Assembly (NCBI GenBank): GCA_037893225.1
Contig: JAZGUH010000375.1
Location: 806,001-870,000, forward strand
DNA: 64,000 nt
Reading direction: 5' to 3'
Source of the DNA: Hippasteria phrygiana
Taxonomy: Eukaryota; Echinodermata; Asteroidea; Valvatida; Goniasteridae
Shown here: positions 51,401-55,815 of the stretch, piece by piece
How the letters are laid out: each line of letters begins with the position of its first letter
Position numbering within the stretch: the stretch's first letter is position 1
The notes under the pieces: model-generated
Told to the model about the DNA's origin: nothing
Seen by the model: only the letters and a program-made list of their open reading frames with translations
Database searches by the model: none
Position numbers and translations under genes: made by a program

Positions 51401-52566
51401 ATCCTCCTTCTGTTCACATTGGAGCTTATCGCAAATACCGTCTGGTTGAGATGTCACAATGGTCAAAAGGCATTGTGGGAAGGAAACGGGAGCAATGTTT
51501 GTGACTTCTTCCTTCCCACAATGCATTTTAACCGTTGTGACATCTCAACCAGGCGGTATTTGCGATAAGCTCCAATGTGAACAGAAGGAGGATAGTCGGA
51601 TCAAAACGTAAAAAAAAAACAGGAAAAAAGTCTATGGGTCTGCTTGAAACCCTGTTGGGGACTATTTCGAAGAACCAGTATGCGTTGTGGTACCGCTATT
51701 TTTCTTGGTGGTACTGCATTCCTTATATGGTGTCTTTACTCATCCTAGTGCCGCATGTACCTGTAACCCAGCTGTATATTCCAGGCACTGCACAGTTTGA
51801 ATACGAATCCGGTGTACTTTATACAAAATTTCTTAACCACATTTGTGGTACAAGTTTCATGATCCGTTTTTATACAACACCTGAATACAATTGTAAATCC
51901 CCGTCATCTGATTGGTGGATCGTTGATCACGTGTCAATGAATTATTCGTCCCATCGCACGGCGCGGCCGCACCGCAAAAATAGAAGTTTTATTCAGCGGT
52001 GAAATGGCGGACGATGTTCGCGAATTACCGTTTCGCGAATTCTCCTAACAGACGATGAAATATCGGAACTCGTAGGTGATGCTGACGCTGCTAACACAAA
52101 GAAACAAATTAAGTACGCAGTCAAACGATTAGATGAATTTGCAAGACATGCAGGAACAACAATTGAAGCTTTAGCTGATTCGGAAATGGAGAACTTTTTG
52201 TCGCGGTTGTATGCGGGACTGAGAAGGGAAATCGGCACGTTTTAACCCAAAGACATCCATGCATGCAATCCGACGAGGATTTATTCAGGCGTTGTATAAA
52301 ACAAGTAATGAATGTTTCACATTCGTGCATTGGAAGGAATTATTTCATTCAGTGACAGATGGAATGTCCCATTCCACTCGGCTTCGCCTCGTGGAATGGG
52401 ACATTCAATCTGTCACCTCATGAAATTATTCTCACCATTGCACTCATAAACATTCACTACTTGTATAATATTGAATTCTTCGATGGTCTTTCTTCTGCAG
52501 TGGACGGAAGGCCCTTGTCCAATCCATTTACTCCAGGGTGACGGAGCCAGCTCGAGCATCTTATAG
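21219..52566 (+). CDS. MAU2: MAU2 (SCC4) cohesin loader subunit, complete 15-exon gene
   Basis: MAU2 is the TPR-superhelix partner of NIPBL/SCC2, and together they load cohesin on chromatin in the nucleus. Coding exons: 21219-21455, 23399-23500, 25738-25833, 26808-26930, 30189-30344, 33035-33110, 34974-35047, 37249-37443, 38575-38718, 40377-40460, 44761-44885, 47241-47352, 49614-49704, 50570-50697, 52501-52566. All introns are GT-AG and phases agree, giving 602 residues against about 613 in human. Conserved family blocks include [103 protein letters not shown] and FSQQLL. The start Met is followed by the family N-terminus, and the last exon gives WTEGP and a Ser/Leu-rich tail before TAG. I see no frameshift. 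Introns are 0.87-4.3 kb and repeat-filled. Confidence 0.96.
22150..22935. repeat. Intron 1 dispersed repeats (CCCTCCCTCTCTCGG and CTCTGGCAG families)
   Basis: A block starting CCCTCCCTCTCTCGGTG with GGAGCCA..TACCCTA occurs here twice in tandem (about 22150-22470) and again at 42855-43005. A second block (about 22778-22935, TAACCCTAACCCTGCC...GGGTTGGGGTTAAAG) recurs in inverted orientation at 43005-43147. The sense of insertion therefore differs between the two loci. Confidence 0.6.
23399..23500 (+). CDS. MAU2: MAU2 exon 2 (residues 80-113)
   Basis: The acceptor is TTAATGTAG|CGC and the donor CAA|GTAAGT, phase 0. It encodes [15 protein letters not shown]. The first part is about six residues longer than in mammals. 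An in-frame internal AG at 23421-23422 could shorten it by eight codons. Confidence 0.88.
23600..25215. repeat. Intron 2 composite of nested MITEs and GGAGGATTTTGG repeats
   Basis: One MITE has ends GGGTCATTCCATAAATTTTG (about 24410) and ATAGAATGATCC (about 25197-25210); a complete relative lies at 59213-59469. A second element runs from a TTTTTCACACTATG end (about 23991) to CAGTGTGAAAAGGCC (about 24935). GGAGGATTTTG repeats (24480-24980) lie inside. A 12-bp tandem AAAGTACCTTCC (about 4 copies, 25039-25091) is expanded within the first MITE. Confidence 0.6.
25738..25833 (+). CDS. MAU2: MAU2 exon 3 (residues 114-145)
   Basis: The acceptor follows a ~16-base pure C tract (25718-25733) then CACAG. 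The donor is GCA|GTAAGC. It encodes [15 protein letters not shown]... and ends LLFQLA. Confidence 0.95.
26015..26586. mobile_element. Middle fold-back MITE nested in intron 3
   Basis: GGGCCCAATTTCAT...GCTGCTTAA at 26015-26040 is the inverted match of TTAAGCAGCGC...GAAATTGGTCCC at 26561-26586. A CCAG duplication is possible. Confidence 0.65.
26102..26417. mobile_element. Inner hAT-like MITE (TAGGGCTGT family copy 1)
   Basis: The element runs from TGGGGCTGTCC to GAACAGCCCTA (316 bp) and is flanked by perfect 8-bp duplications GTAAGCAC (26094-26101 and 26418-26425). Internal ATTCGAATA-type sequence is shared with copies at 27119, 30363 and 41606. Confidence 0.88.
26808..26930 (+). CDS. MAU2: MAU2 exon 4 (residues 146-186)
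   Basis: The acceptor is TTTTTTTGCAG|CAA and the donor ATG|GTGAGT. It encodes QIHTHEKDF... GVGADYA ...[13 protein letters not shown]. Confidence 0.96.
27119..27767. mobile_element. hAT-like MITE, TAGGGCTGT family copy 2 (intron 4)
   Basis: It starts TAGGGCTGTCCCG and ends GAACAGCCTA. The interior is longer than in copy 1. The flanking 8-mers (GTGACCTA and TGACCAAC) match only partly, so this copy is older. Confidence 0.65.
28030..28600. repeat. Intron 4 repeats: AATCCTCCAAA fragment and AGGGGTGAGA element
   Basis: At 28030-28325 there are CTCAATCCTCC-type motifs. At 28328-28600 there is an element beginning AGGGGTGAGATTTGTCAGG and ending TTTTTGGCCAATCTTACCCC. Relatives lie at 38783-39045, 50180-50468 (inverted) and 50858-51122. 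Confidence 0.6.
28860..29440 (+). promoter_or_regulatory. CpG-rich stretch inside MAU2 intron 4, possible internal promoter
   Basis: GGCGCCGCCATCTTGTCGCC (28878-28897) includes a YY1-like GCCGCCATCTTG and is followed by many CpGs in an otherwise A/T-rich intron. It lies just upstream of two splice-compatible mini exons. Promoter function is inferred. Confidence 0.3.
29491..29703 (+). CDS. Candidate two-exon mini ORF in intron 4 (nested gene or alternative MAU2 start)
   Basis: I do not recognise this protein. An ATG at 29491 opens 17 codons ([17 protein letters not shown] plus one base) to a donor G|GTAATC at 29542. After an 84-bp intron, TTGCAG|AC at 29627 completes an Asp codon, and 25 further codons ([16 protein letters not shown]...) run to AAG|GTGAGA at 29703 in phase 0. 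MAU2 exon 5 also begins in phase 0, so splicing onto it would be in frame. A CpG-rich region lies upstream. The reading frame and splice signals are seen; expression is untested. Confidence 0.3.
30189..30344 (+). CDS. MAU2: MAU2 exon 5 (residues 187-238)
   Basis: The acceptor is TTTTTTAG|TTA and the donor CAG|GTAAGC. Its 52 codons equal the human block length ([18 protein letters not shown] ... [12 protein letters not shown]). Confidence 0.96.
30363..31138. mobile_element. hAT-like MITE, TAGGGCTGT family copy 3 (intron 5), with nested insertion
   Basis: It starts TAGGGCTGTTCG and ends GAACAGCCCTC. It is enlarged by a nested Tc1/mariner-like element at 30609-30836. T-rich flanks obscure the target duplication. 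Confidence 0.7.
30609..30836. mobile_element. Tc1/mariner-like MITE with TA duplication, nested in copy 3
   Basis: CAGTTATGCGCAAAATTATT at the left is the imperfect inverted match of AATAATTTGGGGCATAACTG at the right. Both ends are flanked by TA (30607-30608, 30837-30838). Confidence 0.82.
31279..32890. mobile_element. Large AACCC(C)TTTCCTTACC element in intron 5, interrupted
   Basis: It starts AACCCCTTTCCTTACCAATG (31281) and ends with GTAAGGAAAGGATTAAT (about 32889). Its inner sequence at 32520-32880 matches 45870-46280. It is interrupted by a 499-bp element (31334-31832) and further sequence, including a GGGCGGC-rich patch near 32450-32510. Confidence 0.6.
31334..31832. mobile_element. 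499-bp MITE with 19-bp ends and CCCTG target duplication
   Basis: AGCAAGTTCGATCAAGGAC and its inverted copy bound the element. CCCTG lies on both sides (31329-31333, 31833-31837). It contains internal TAGTCGAC/TAGTTAAC repeats. Related ends occur near 40300 and 59070. Confidence 0.85.
33035..33110 (+). CDS. MAU2: MAU2 exon 6 (residues 239-263 plus 1 nt)
   Basis: The acceptor is TTTTAG|GTC and the donor ACG|GTGAGT, phase 1. It encodes [19 protein letters not shown]. Confidence 0.95.
33189..33834. repeat. 16-bp minisatellite, about 40 copies (GAGCTGGCTAGCCCCG)
   Basis: The period is exactly 16 bp over 646 bp, with mostly two variable positions (CCCC/CACC and TAGC/TCGC). It lies in MAU2 intron 6, 78 bp after exon 6. 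An inverted GGAGCTAGCCAGC follows just outside (about 33868). Left of it is a truncated GTGTACACGATTGGCAATCC MITE end. Confidence 0.96.
34166..34595. mobile_element. hAT-like MITE with TAGTGGTGGGA ends (intron 6)
   Basis: TAGTGGTGGGA (34166-34176) is the perfect inverted match of TCCCACCACTA (34585-34595). The flanking 8-mers TCATGAAG and TCACGAAT share six positions. Confidence 0.75.
34655..34870. repeat. Dispersed repeat (GGTTATTC.GGATA...ACTGGCTTA)
   Basis: It is shared with 58680-58840 (GGTTATTCGGGATAAAATTG ... CATTCTGATTGAATTTAACAC ... GAACTGGCTTA). It lies just upstream of exon 7. Confidence 0.6.
34974..35047 (+). CDS. MAU2: MAU2 exon 7 (residues 264-288)
   Basis: The acceptor is TTATTGCAG|AA completing a Glu codon, and the donor is TTG|GTAAGT. 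It encodes the strongly conserved [18 protein letters not shown]. Confidence 0.97.
35085..35290 (+). mobile_element. tRNA-derived SINE-like element just after exon 7
   Basis: A Pol III B-box-like GTGGGTTCCAGTCC (35159-35172) is followed by CCTGAGCAAGACACT and ATGGGTACCTG. This body is common to tRNA-derived SINEs of marine invertebrates. It starts within about 40 bp of the exon 7 donor. Confidence 0.6.
35635..35850. repeat. Fold-back repeat of CAAGTCAATCACAAG motifs
   Basis: AAGTCAATCACAAGTC repeats on the left and GACTTGTGATTGACTTG on the right give an imperfect inverted repeat. The inner AACAATGACAAAGGAATGC is shared with the TAGTCGAG MITE family. Confidence 0.6.
36115..36525. repeat. ~40-bp minisatellite of CCTCAATCCTCCAAAATCC units (intron 7)
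   Basis: There are about nine copies of a unit containing CATTCATCCTCAATCC and a variable T-rich spacer (CTTTTTTTTGAAACAC). The same unit forms a second array at 43195-43690. Confidence 0.85.
37249..37443 (+). CDS. MAU2: MAU2 exon 8 (residues 289-353)
   Basis: The acceptor is CCCACCAG|GTG and the donor GAG|GTCAGG, a weaker consensus. It encodes [16 protein letters not shown]...[21 protein letters not shown]. Confidence 0.97.
37495..37557 (-). repeat. tRNA-related (SINE-head) fragment
   Basis: On the - strand, ACTCAGTTGGCAGAGC (A-box-like) is followed by GCTTCAAACCTGCTCCTGCC (B-box-like). There is no paired acceptor stem, so it is not a functional tRNA. Relatives lie near 40838 and 55615. 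Confidence 0.5.
37738..38510. mobile_element. MITE of the AAAGGTAGT..AC family (intron 8)
   Basis: Shared landmarks are GATTGGTAATCCTCCAA, GGCACCTGGTGTGCTGTC and ACTTTGAACAGGTCAG. Relatives lie at 39385-39795, 56735-57305, 57538-57936 (inverted) and 60306-60728 (inverted). This copy is enlarged in the middle. Confidence 0.65.
38575..38718 (+). CDS. MAU2: MAU2 exon 9 (residues 354-401)
   Basis: The acceptor is CTTCCTGCAG|ATC and the donor GCA|GTAAGT. It encodes [14 protein letters not shown]...[13 protein letters not shown]...EAQFSAALA. Confidence 0.97.
38783..39045. repeat. AGGGGTGAGA repeat (intron 9)
   Basis: It begins AGGGGTGAGATTTGTCAGG and ends near GGCCAATTTAACCCC. It is the same family as 28328, 50180 and 50858. 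Confidence 0.65.
39385..39795. mobile_element. MITE, AAAGGTAGTATGC family copy (intron 9)
   Basis: It starts AAAGGTAGTATGCAGCGTTTG and ends near GGTTGTATACTACATTTAA. The interior GGCACCTGGTGTGCTGTCG is shared with 37738, 56735, 57538 and 60306. Confidence 0.7.
40377..40460 (+). CDS. MAU2: MAU2 exon 10 (residues 402-429)
   Basis: The acceptor is CCTCCACAG|AGT and the donor GAG|GTCAGT. It encodes [20 protein letters not shown]. Confidence 0.95.
40825..40885 (+). repeat. tRNA-related fragment (B-box side)
   Basis: CGCAGGTTCGAATCCCGCTC (40848-40867) carries a B box, with CCTGCCAG after it. No 5' half pairs with it. Confidence 0.45.
41606..42109. mobile_element. hAT-like MITE, TAGGGCTGT family copy 4 (intron 10)
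   Basis: It starts TAGGGCTGTACCG and ends GAACAGCCCTA. The flanking 8-mers AATGTCAT and GGTGTCAT share six bases. The interior is close to copy 1. Confidence 0.78.
42840..43150. repeat. Intron 10 pair of dispersed repeat blocks
   Basis: The first part (42855-43005) is CCCTCCCTCTCTCGG type in the same orientation as intron 1. The second (43005-43147) is the reverse complement of 22778-22935. Confidence 0.6.
43195..43690. repeat. ~40-bp minisatellite of CCTCAATCCTCCAAAATCC units (intron 10)
   Basis: There are about ten copies with CACCATTCATCCTCAATCC. The array ends with the inverted motif AGGATTTTAGAGGATTTAGG, as the intron 7 array does. The open frames across it are low-complexity artefacts. 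Confidence 0.85.
44233..44430 (+). pseudogene. Possible transposon-protein N-terminal fragment (intron 10)
   Basis: A 65-codon frame of balanced composition contains [15 protein letters not shown]. This resembles the start of some invertebrate transposon-related proteins. No continuation is found downstream, so if real it is truncated. I am not sure of the family. Confidence 0.2.
44761..44885 (+). CDS. MAU2: MAU2 exon 11 (residues 430-470 plus 2 nt)
   Basis: The acceptor is a long C tract (about 44739-44755) then TCCCAG|TTA. The donor is AAA|GTAAGT, phase 2. It encodes [12 protein letters not shown]...[23 protein letters not shown]. Confidence 0.96.
45093..46280. mobile_element. Two AACCCTTTCC elements head to head (intron 11)
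   Basis: The left element starts TTAACCCTTTCCTTAAC (45091) and ends GTAAGGAAAGGGTTAA (about 45703). The right one starts AACCCTTTCCTTACC (about 45703) and ends CTGAAAGGGTTAAAA (about 46280). They share the AAGGAAAGGGTTAACCCTTTCC junction. Their interiors are largely inverted versions of each other. Confidence 0.65.
46330..46545. mobile_element. GTAGTCGAGTCC fold-back MITE (intron 11)
   Basis: GTAGTCGAGTCCCTGCAAG on the left is the approximate inverted match of GGACTCGACTAC on the right. The interior AACAATGACAAAGGAATGCC is shared with the family in intron 3 and at 54.5 kb. Confidence 0.7.
46601..47136. mobile_element. MITE with perfect 16-bp ends AACTTCCGGGCACCTC (intron 11)
   Basis: AACTTCCGGGCACCTC at 46601-46616 and its exact inverted copy at 47121-47136 bound 536 bp. 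The target duplication is unclear. Confidence 0.7.
47241..47352 (+). CDS. MAU2: MAU2 exon 12 (residues 471-508)
   Basis: The acceptor is CCTATTGCAG|G completing Lys471 and the donor is AGG|GTGAGT. It encodes [19 protein letters not shown]...[13 protein letters not shown]. Confidence 0.97.
47420..47530. repeat. TTTATTGATT low-complexity tract
   Basis: This is a degenerate tandem of TTTATTGA units in intron 12. Confidence 0.75.
48279..48451. repeat. Long near-perfect palindrome (intron 12)
   Basis: ATAAGGGGATAAAAGTGTGA...CAGCGGTC arms fold on each other around a short loop near 48355-48370 (GAGCCGAAGGCGAGG). It is a fold-back element with arms of about 75 bp. Confidence 0.85.
49381..49518. 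mobile_element. Short MITE with ACTTCAGGCGCAAAAGCCGC ends (intron 12)
   Basis: The left end pairs with GCGGCTTTTGCACCTGAAGT at 49499-49518 with one mismatch. Confidence 0.65.
49614..49704 (+). CDS. MAU2: MAU2 exon 13 (residues 509-538 plus 1 nt)
   Basis: The acceptor is TGTCCCGCAG|GAA and the donor GAG|GTAAGT, phase 1. It encodes [20 protein letters not shown]. Confidence 0.97.
49838..50112. repeat. Poly-C tract and poly-G tract pair (intron 13)
   Basis: A C run of about 27 bases (49838-49864) and a G run of about 20 bases followed by AGGGGGGAGGGAGGG (50083-50118) lie 220 bp apart in the same intron. They could pair or form G-quadruplexes. Confidence 0.8.
50180..50468. repeat. AGGGGTGAGA repeat, inverted copy (intron 13)
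   Basis: It starts CAGGGGTGATATTGGCC and ends GACAAATCTCACCCCTG. ATTCCACGAAA/ATCCACGAAA repeats are expanded at one end. Confidence 0.7.
50570..50697 (+). CDS. MAU2: MAU2 exon 14 (residues 539-581)
   Basis: The acceptor is TTTTTCCCAG|AT completing Asp539 and the donor is CAG|GTAGGG. It encodes [19 protein letters not shown]...[10 protein letters not shown]...EHNLIQ. Confidence 0.96.
50858..51122. repeat. AGGGGTGAGA repeat (intron 14)
   Basis: It starts AGGGGTGAGATTTGTGAGG and ends TTTTTGGCCAATCCCACCCC. It is the same family as 28328, 38783 and 50180. Confidence 0.7.
51365..51630. repeat. Long inverted repeat / fold-back element (intron 14)
   Basis: The arms are about 120 bp (ACGTTTTGATCCGACTATCC... 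and its inverted copy ending near 51630) around a ~20-bp centre near 51490-51507, with very few mismatches. A transcript would form a long hairpin. Confidence 0.88.
52004..52345 (+). pseudogene. Crypton-like / DUF3504-type recombinase N-terminal fragment, frameshifted
   Basis: Three consecutive frames read like one protein. ATG at 52004 gives [14 protein letters not shown] then a stop. From 52048 a shifted frame gives [19 protein letters not shown]...[10 protein letters not shown]...[18 protein letters not shown] then a stop. A third frame continues [17 protein letters not shown]. The FS-eEI-elv, nTkk and FYA-lR patterns resemble the N-terminal half of Crypton-derived tyrosine recombinase-like proteins. 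It is truncated, frameshifted and sits in MAU2 intron 14. Family assignment is from memory of motif style. Confidence 0.4.
52352..52425. repeat. Perfect-arm palindrome just before last exon
   Basis: GTGACAGATGGAATGTCCCA and its inverted counterpart surround CTCGGCTTCGCCTCG. It lies about 75 bp upstream of the exon 15 acceptor. Confidence 0.8.
52501..52566 (+). CDS. MAU2: MAU2 exon 15 (residues 582-602, stop)
   Basis: The acceptor is TTTCTTCTGCAG|TGG. It encodes [12 protein letters not shown]...SSSIL then TAG. Trp-Thr-(Asp/Glu)-Gly-Pro and the Ser/Leu tail match the vertebrate C-terminus. Confidence 0.93.
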   Translation, partial: WTEGPCPIHLLQGDGASSSIL

Positions 52567-52730
52567 CATTAGCTTCAGCCCTGCGAATTAAATCCCCGAA
52601 CCTACGCTATTTTGCAACAAGTGTGCCAACTCTCCTCAAGATAAGACCGTTTGCTTCGTTGTCGTCCTACATTTTCTACCCATCCGTGGTTTCTCCAATA
52701 AATTCTATCTGAAATGTTTTGATACTGATG
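52567..52730 (+). terminator. Probable MAU2 3' UTR with AATAAA polyadenylation signal
   Basis: AATAAA at 52697-52702, 131 bp after the stop, is followed by T/G-rich sequence (GAAATGTTTTGATACTGATGTT). A longer 3' UTR cannot be excluded. Confidence 0.6.
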
Positions 52731-53380
52731 TTATTGCAAGGGGAAAAAAGGTCTCCCAACTTGTCTCGTCCCAGTAGTGTCCATTATGTATCCCCTAAGT
52801 GCACAACCTGCCGAGGGCGCTCTTTCCTTCTCCTTGAGAATCAAAGAGAGCTGCAAGGTTGTGAATTATACTAAGCAAATATATTTGGTGAGCCGGCAAC
52901 AGCCGGCTCCCCGCCAGGAGGTAGTAACATACTCTGTGGAATTTTAGCCGGTAACCAGTTAAACATGCTGAACATGCTCGTATTGTGGCTTCTTCCGTTC
53001 ACATTGAGTTTATGTCGTTTGTTTCCTGGGTTTGACTGAAGTTAGCACAATTGTTGTCATTTGCGATTTCTTGGTTTTGTACCTCAACCATTTTTTAGAC
53101 AGTTTTTGGAACTTCAGTGTCGTGACAGTCTAAAAAACTGGCTTTCCATAAGTGCATATTTTTGGTCCGTTTTATGTCGTTTAAAGCCTATGTAAAACCC
53201 TAGGGGTGTGAATTTACGGGTAGTAAAAGAACCGGGTACCCGATTGAAAATAAGTACGGGCACCCGTTAAAGAAAAACCCAACCCAAAACTTTCAATCCC
53301 GGAAGTTGTAATAATGTCTTTCTCCGAGATTCCAAAAGTCTGATTTCAGACAAATGTAAAGTCTGAAAGATCTCATGCCT
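52731..53380. other. Intergenic stretch after MAU2
   Basis: No gene is recognised. A GTACCC-rich patch near 53220-53270 resembles ends of dispersed elements. Confidence 0.5.
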
Positions 53381-53675
53381 GTGCCAGCACGTGCGTGTGC
53401 CGGCACGTGCGTGTGCCGGCACGTGCGTGTGCCGGCACGTGCGTGTGCCGGCACGTGCGTGTGCCGGCACGTGCGTGTGCCGGCACGTGCGTGTGCCGGC
53501 ACGTGCGTGTGCCGGCACGTGCGTGTGCCGGCACGTGCGTGTGCCGGCACGTGCGTGTGCCGGCACGTGCGTGTGCCGGCACGTGCGTGTGCCGGCACGT
53601 GCGTGTGCCGGCACGTGCGTGTGCCGGCACGTGCGTGTGCCGGCACGTGCGTGTGCCGGCACGTGCGTGTGCCGG
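53381..53675. repeat. 16-bp minisatellite GTGCGTGTGCCGGCAC, ~18 copies, each with an E-box
   Basis: It is perfectly periodic (16 bp) apart from the first unit (GTGCCAGCAC). Every junction creates CACGTG, and every unit has the palindrome GTGCCGGCAC. There are 18 CACGTG sites from 53388 to 53660. All six frames are open only because the unit lacks stops, so the Arg/His/Ala/Cys-rich ORFs here are artefacts. Confidence 0.97.
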
Positions 53676-53833
53676 AAGCTTTTCACAATTGTATTTAAAA
53701 TGTATTGTGGAATGAGGCATGCTATTATGTCTCGCCGAGGCTCTTATCCATACCCAGACTACAAAAGCCACAACCGTTAAATTCCCTTTCGTGAGCATCA
53801 TAAACGTAAAATCTGTGCTAGTTTCCCAGCATA

Positions 53834-54010
53834 GCCCGCTGGTGCCATTTGTCTAAAAGTCATCGCTGCGGGCAGCAAACAAATCTGACGTCAACACGAA
53901 CTCCCCCTTTTGTGCTAGGGCTAGACACAAAAGGGGAGTTTGTGTTAAGACGTCAGATTTGTCATGATTTGTTATGATGTCAGACTTTATAGACAAATGG
54001 CACCAGCGGG
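53834..54010. repeat. Fold-back element (CCCGCTGGTGCCATTTGTCT arms)
   Basis: The left arm pairs with AGACAAATGGCACCAGCGGG ending at 54010. The inner ACGTCAACACGAACTCCCC and GGGGAGTTTGTGTTAAGACGT also pair. Confidence 0.85.
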
Positions 54011-54146
54011 GACTTGATAAACAATAGCTCTCAAAAGTCACTTTTTTTGTTATTTCATGGCAGAAATAGATGGCTGTTTTATTTTACAATACGCAATCTA
54101 CTTAAAACTACAAAATGATGCAGACTTCTCTCAGCAATTCTCTTTA

Positions 54147-54416
54147 TATGTGACCAGCTCTGGCAAAACCCGACGCTACTCGGCATTTCCCATTACGCAG
54201 TATGGGCCCGCATAACGTTACAAACAAATGGCATCAGTGATACCAAAACCCCAATATTGAAATTTCACCCCAACTGTTGGGTTTTGCTAGAGCTGGTCAC
54301 AAATTTCAATATTGGGGTTTTGGTGTCGCTGATGCCATTTTTTAACGTTATGCGGGCCCATACCGCGTAATGGGAAATGCCGAGAACCTTCAGGTTTTGC
54401 CAGAGCCGGTCACATA
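54147..54416. repeat. Fold-back element (TATGTGACCAGCTCTGGCAA arms)
   Basis: The left arm 54147-54266 pairs with the right arm up to TTGCCAGAGCCGGTCACATA at 54416. The centre near 54280 has CCAACTGTTGG. Confidence 0.85.
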
Positions 54417-54514
54417 TGTTAACTGTTCACCCGCCAAGGTTTCACAGAGTGTGTATTGCTGTGACGGACAGTCACTCTTATTCTGTCGATACTCTTTACC
54501 TTGCTTAAGCAAGC

Positions 54515-54725
54515 AGAGTTGTAGTCGAGTCCCTGCAAGTCCTTTCACAAGTCCTTTCGCAAGTCCAGTCCGAAGTCCTTTCATAAAGCCGGACACAAGT
54601 AACTGGATGAACAATGACAAAGGAATGCCTTTGTCAAAGCTCCTTTGAATAGCTTGTGATTGGGATTAGGACTGGAGGGCTTGTGATGGACTTGCAGGGA
54701 CTTGTGATGGACTCGACTACATCTC
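54515..54725. mobile_element. GTAGTCGAGTCC fold-back MITE
   Basis: It carries GTAGTCGAGTCCCTGCAAG ... AACAATGACAAAGGAATGCC ... GGACTCGACTAC, about 90% similar to 46330-46545 by eye. Confidence 0.75.
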
Positions 54726-55532
54726 TGTCAGCAAGCTCAACTGAAAGTGAGCTTGTGAGTATTAAGCAATCTCGACCCGGACTCAACTAGAGTTTTTTGC
54801 TCAGCGTATCTTGCTGCATATCAGCTCAGACATTTGGCGTTGTGGTCTTTGTTGGAAAGGGGAGGGGGGGGGGGGGGGGGTGTTGCCAGTCAAAATAAGG
54901 CCTGCTTAAACGAAAAGGCCTGCTAAAACGAAAAGGCCTGTGAAGTGTTCCATAAAAAAATTGCCCTGAGCCGATAACCTTGATGTTTGGCATTTTTTTA
55001 TCACAAAATATCAGCCAGTGAGTCATGGCAGTCGGTTTATCACTTCAGGTCAGGGCCAGCCCTGATACCATGGTCTTAACTGTTAAGAAAGACTCCAGAA
55101 CTGAACTTTTTTTTCTTCTTTAGATTTAAAAGTCTGTATGGCTTTACACAAATTAAAAACCCCGTTCCTTGTTTTTTTTTTTTTTAAGTGGCATCCATCG
55201 AAATTACAATTGAAAAGAAATTTTGAAAGATAAAGTGTCTCAAAGTTGGTTCTGTGACAAATGATGCCACTTCCTGATGGAATTTCAGTCTAGCGCCCTC
55301 TCTTGACAGAAATTGTCCAGTTTTTCCCAGAATGCTTGCAGGAGTTTTATACCTTAAATACACTGGAATGTATAACAAAATATCCAGCTGTTTTTCAGTA
55401 TCGGGAACAGTAGTTGGCTTTCCTGGTAATCGACCGGAAAGGATTTTTTTCTTTTCTGATTGCATTTCTTTCAAAATGTATTCATATCAAATAAATCACA
55501 AGTGAAGACATGATTCATGACTTCTGACTGGT

Positions 55533-55552
55533 GCCCCCCCCCCCCCCCCCCC
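55533..55552. repeat. ~20-base poly-C tract
   Basis: This is a pure C homopolymer in intergenic DNA, one of more than a dozen C/G runs of at least 10 in the window. Confidence 0.9.
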
Positions 55553-55614
55553 CCACCCTCCCCGAACAAAGGTATTGACAACATTGGGTGACGGCCAACA
55601 ATAGGGCAAGGTAC

Positions 55615-55815
55615 ATACAGCTCAGTTAGTAGAGTCCGGAGGTGCATTCCACTCACGCGAACATTGCCAACGTTGGCCAACTACGCGAACAATTTTCCAT
55701 AGGATGTGCAAAAAAATTTGGCGAAACGTTCGCGTTGTTCGCGCGAGTGGAACTTGCCCCTGGTATGGTGTTCTGGAGGTCGCAGGTTCAAGCCCCACTT
55801 TTGTCAATTTTCTGT
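55615..55815 (+). repeat. tRNA-related element split by a small inverted-repeat insertion
   Basis: CTCAGTTAGTAGAGTCCGGA (A-box side, 55621-55640) and CTGGAGGTCGCAGGTTCAAG (B-box side, about 55773-55792) are separated by 55647-55752. That insert has ends TTCCACTCACGCGAAC and GTTCGCGCGAGTGGAA, matching at 15 of 16 positions. Confidence 0.6.

Noticed and set aside
53267..53801. Long overlapping ORFs in all frames over the E-box minisatellite
   Set aside because: A 16-bp unit without stops leaves every frame open. The Arg/His/Ala/Cys repeats are artefacts.
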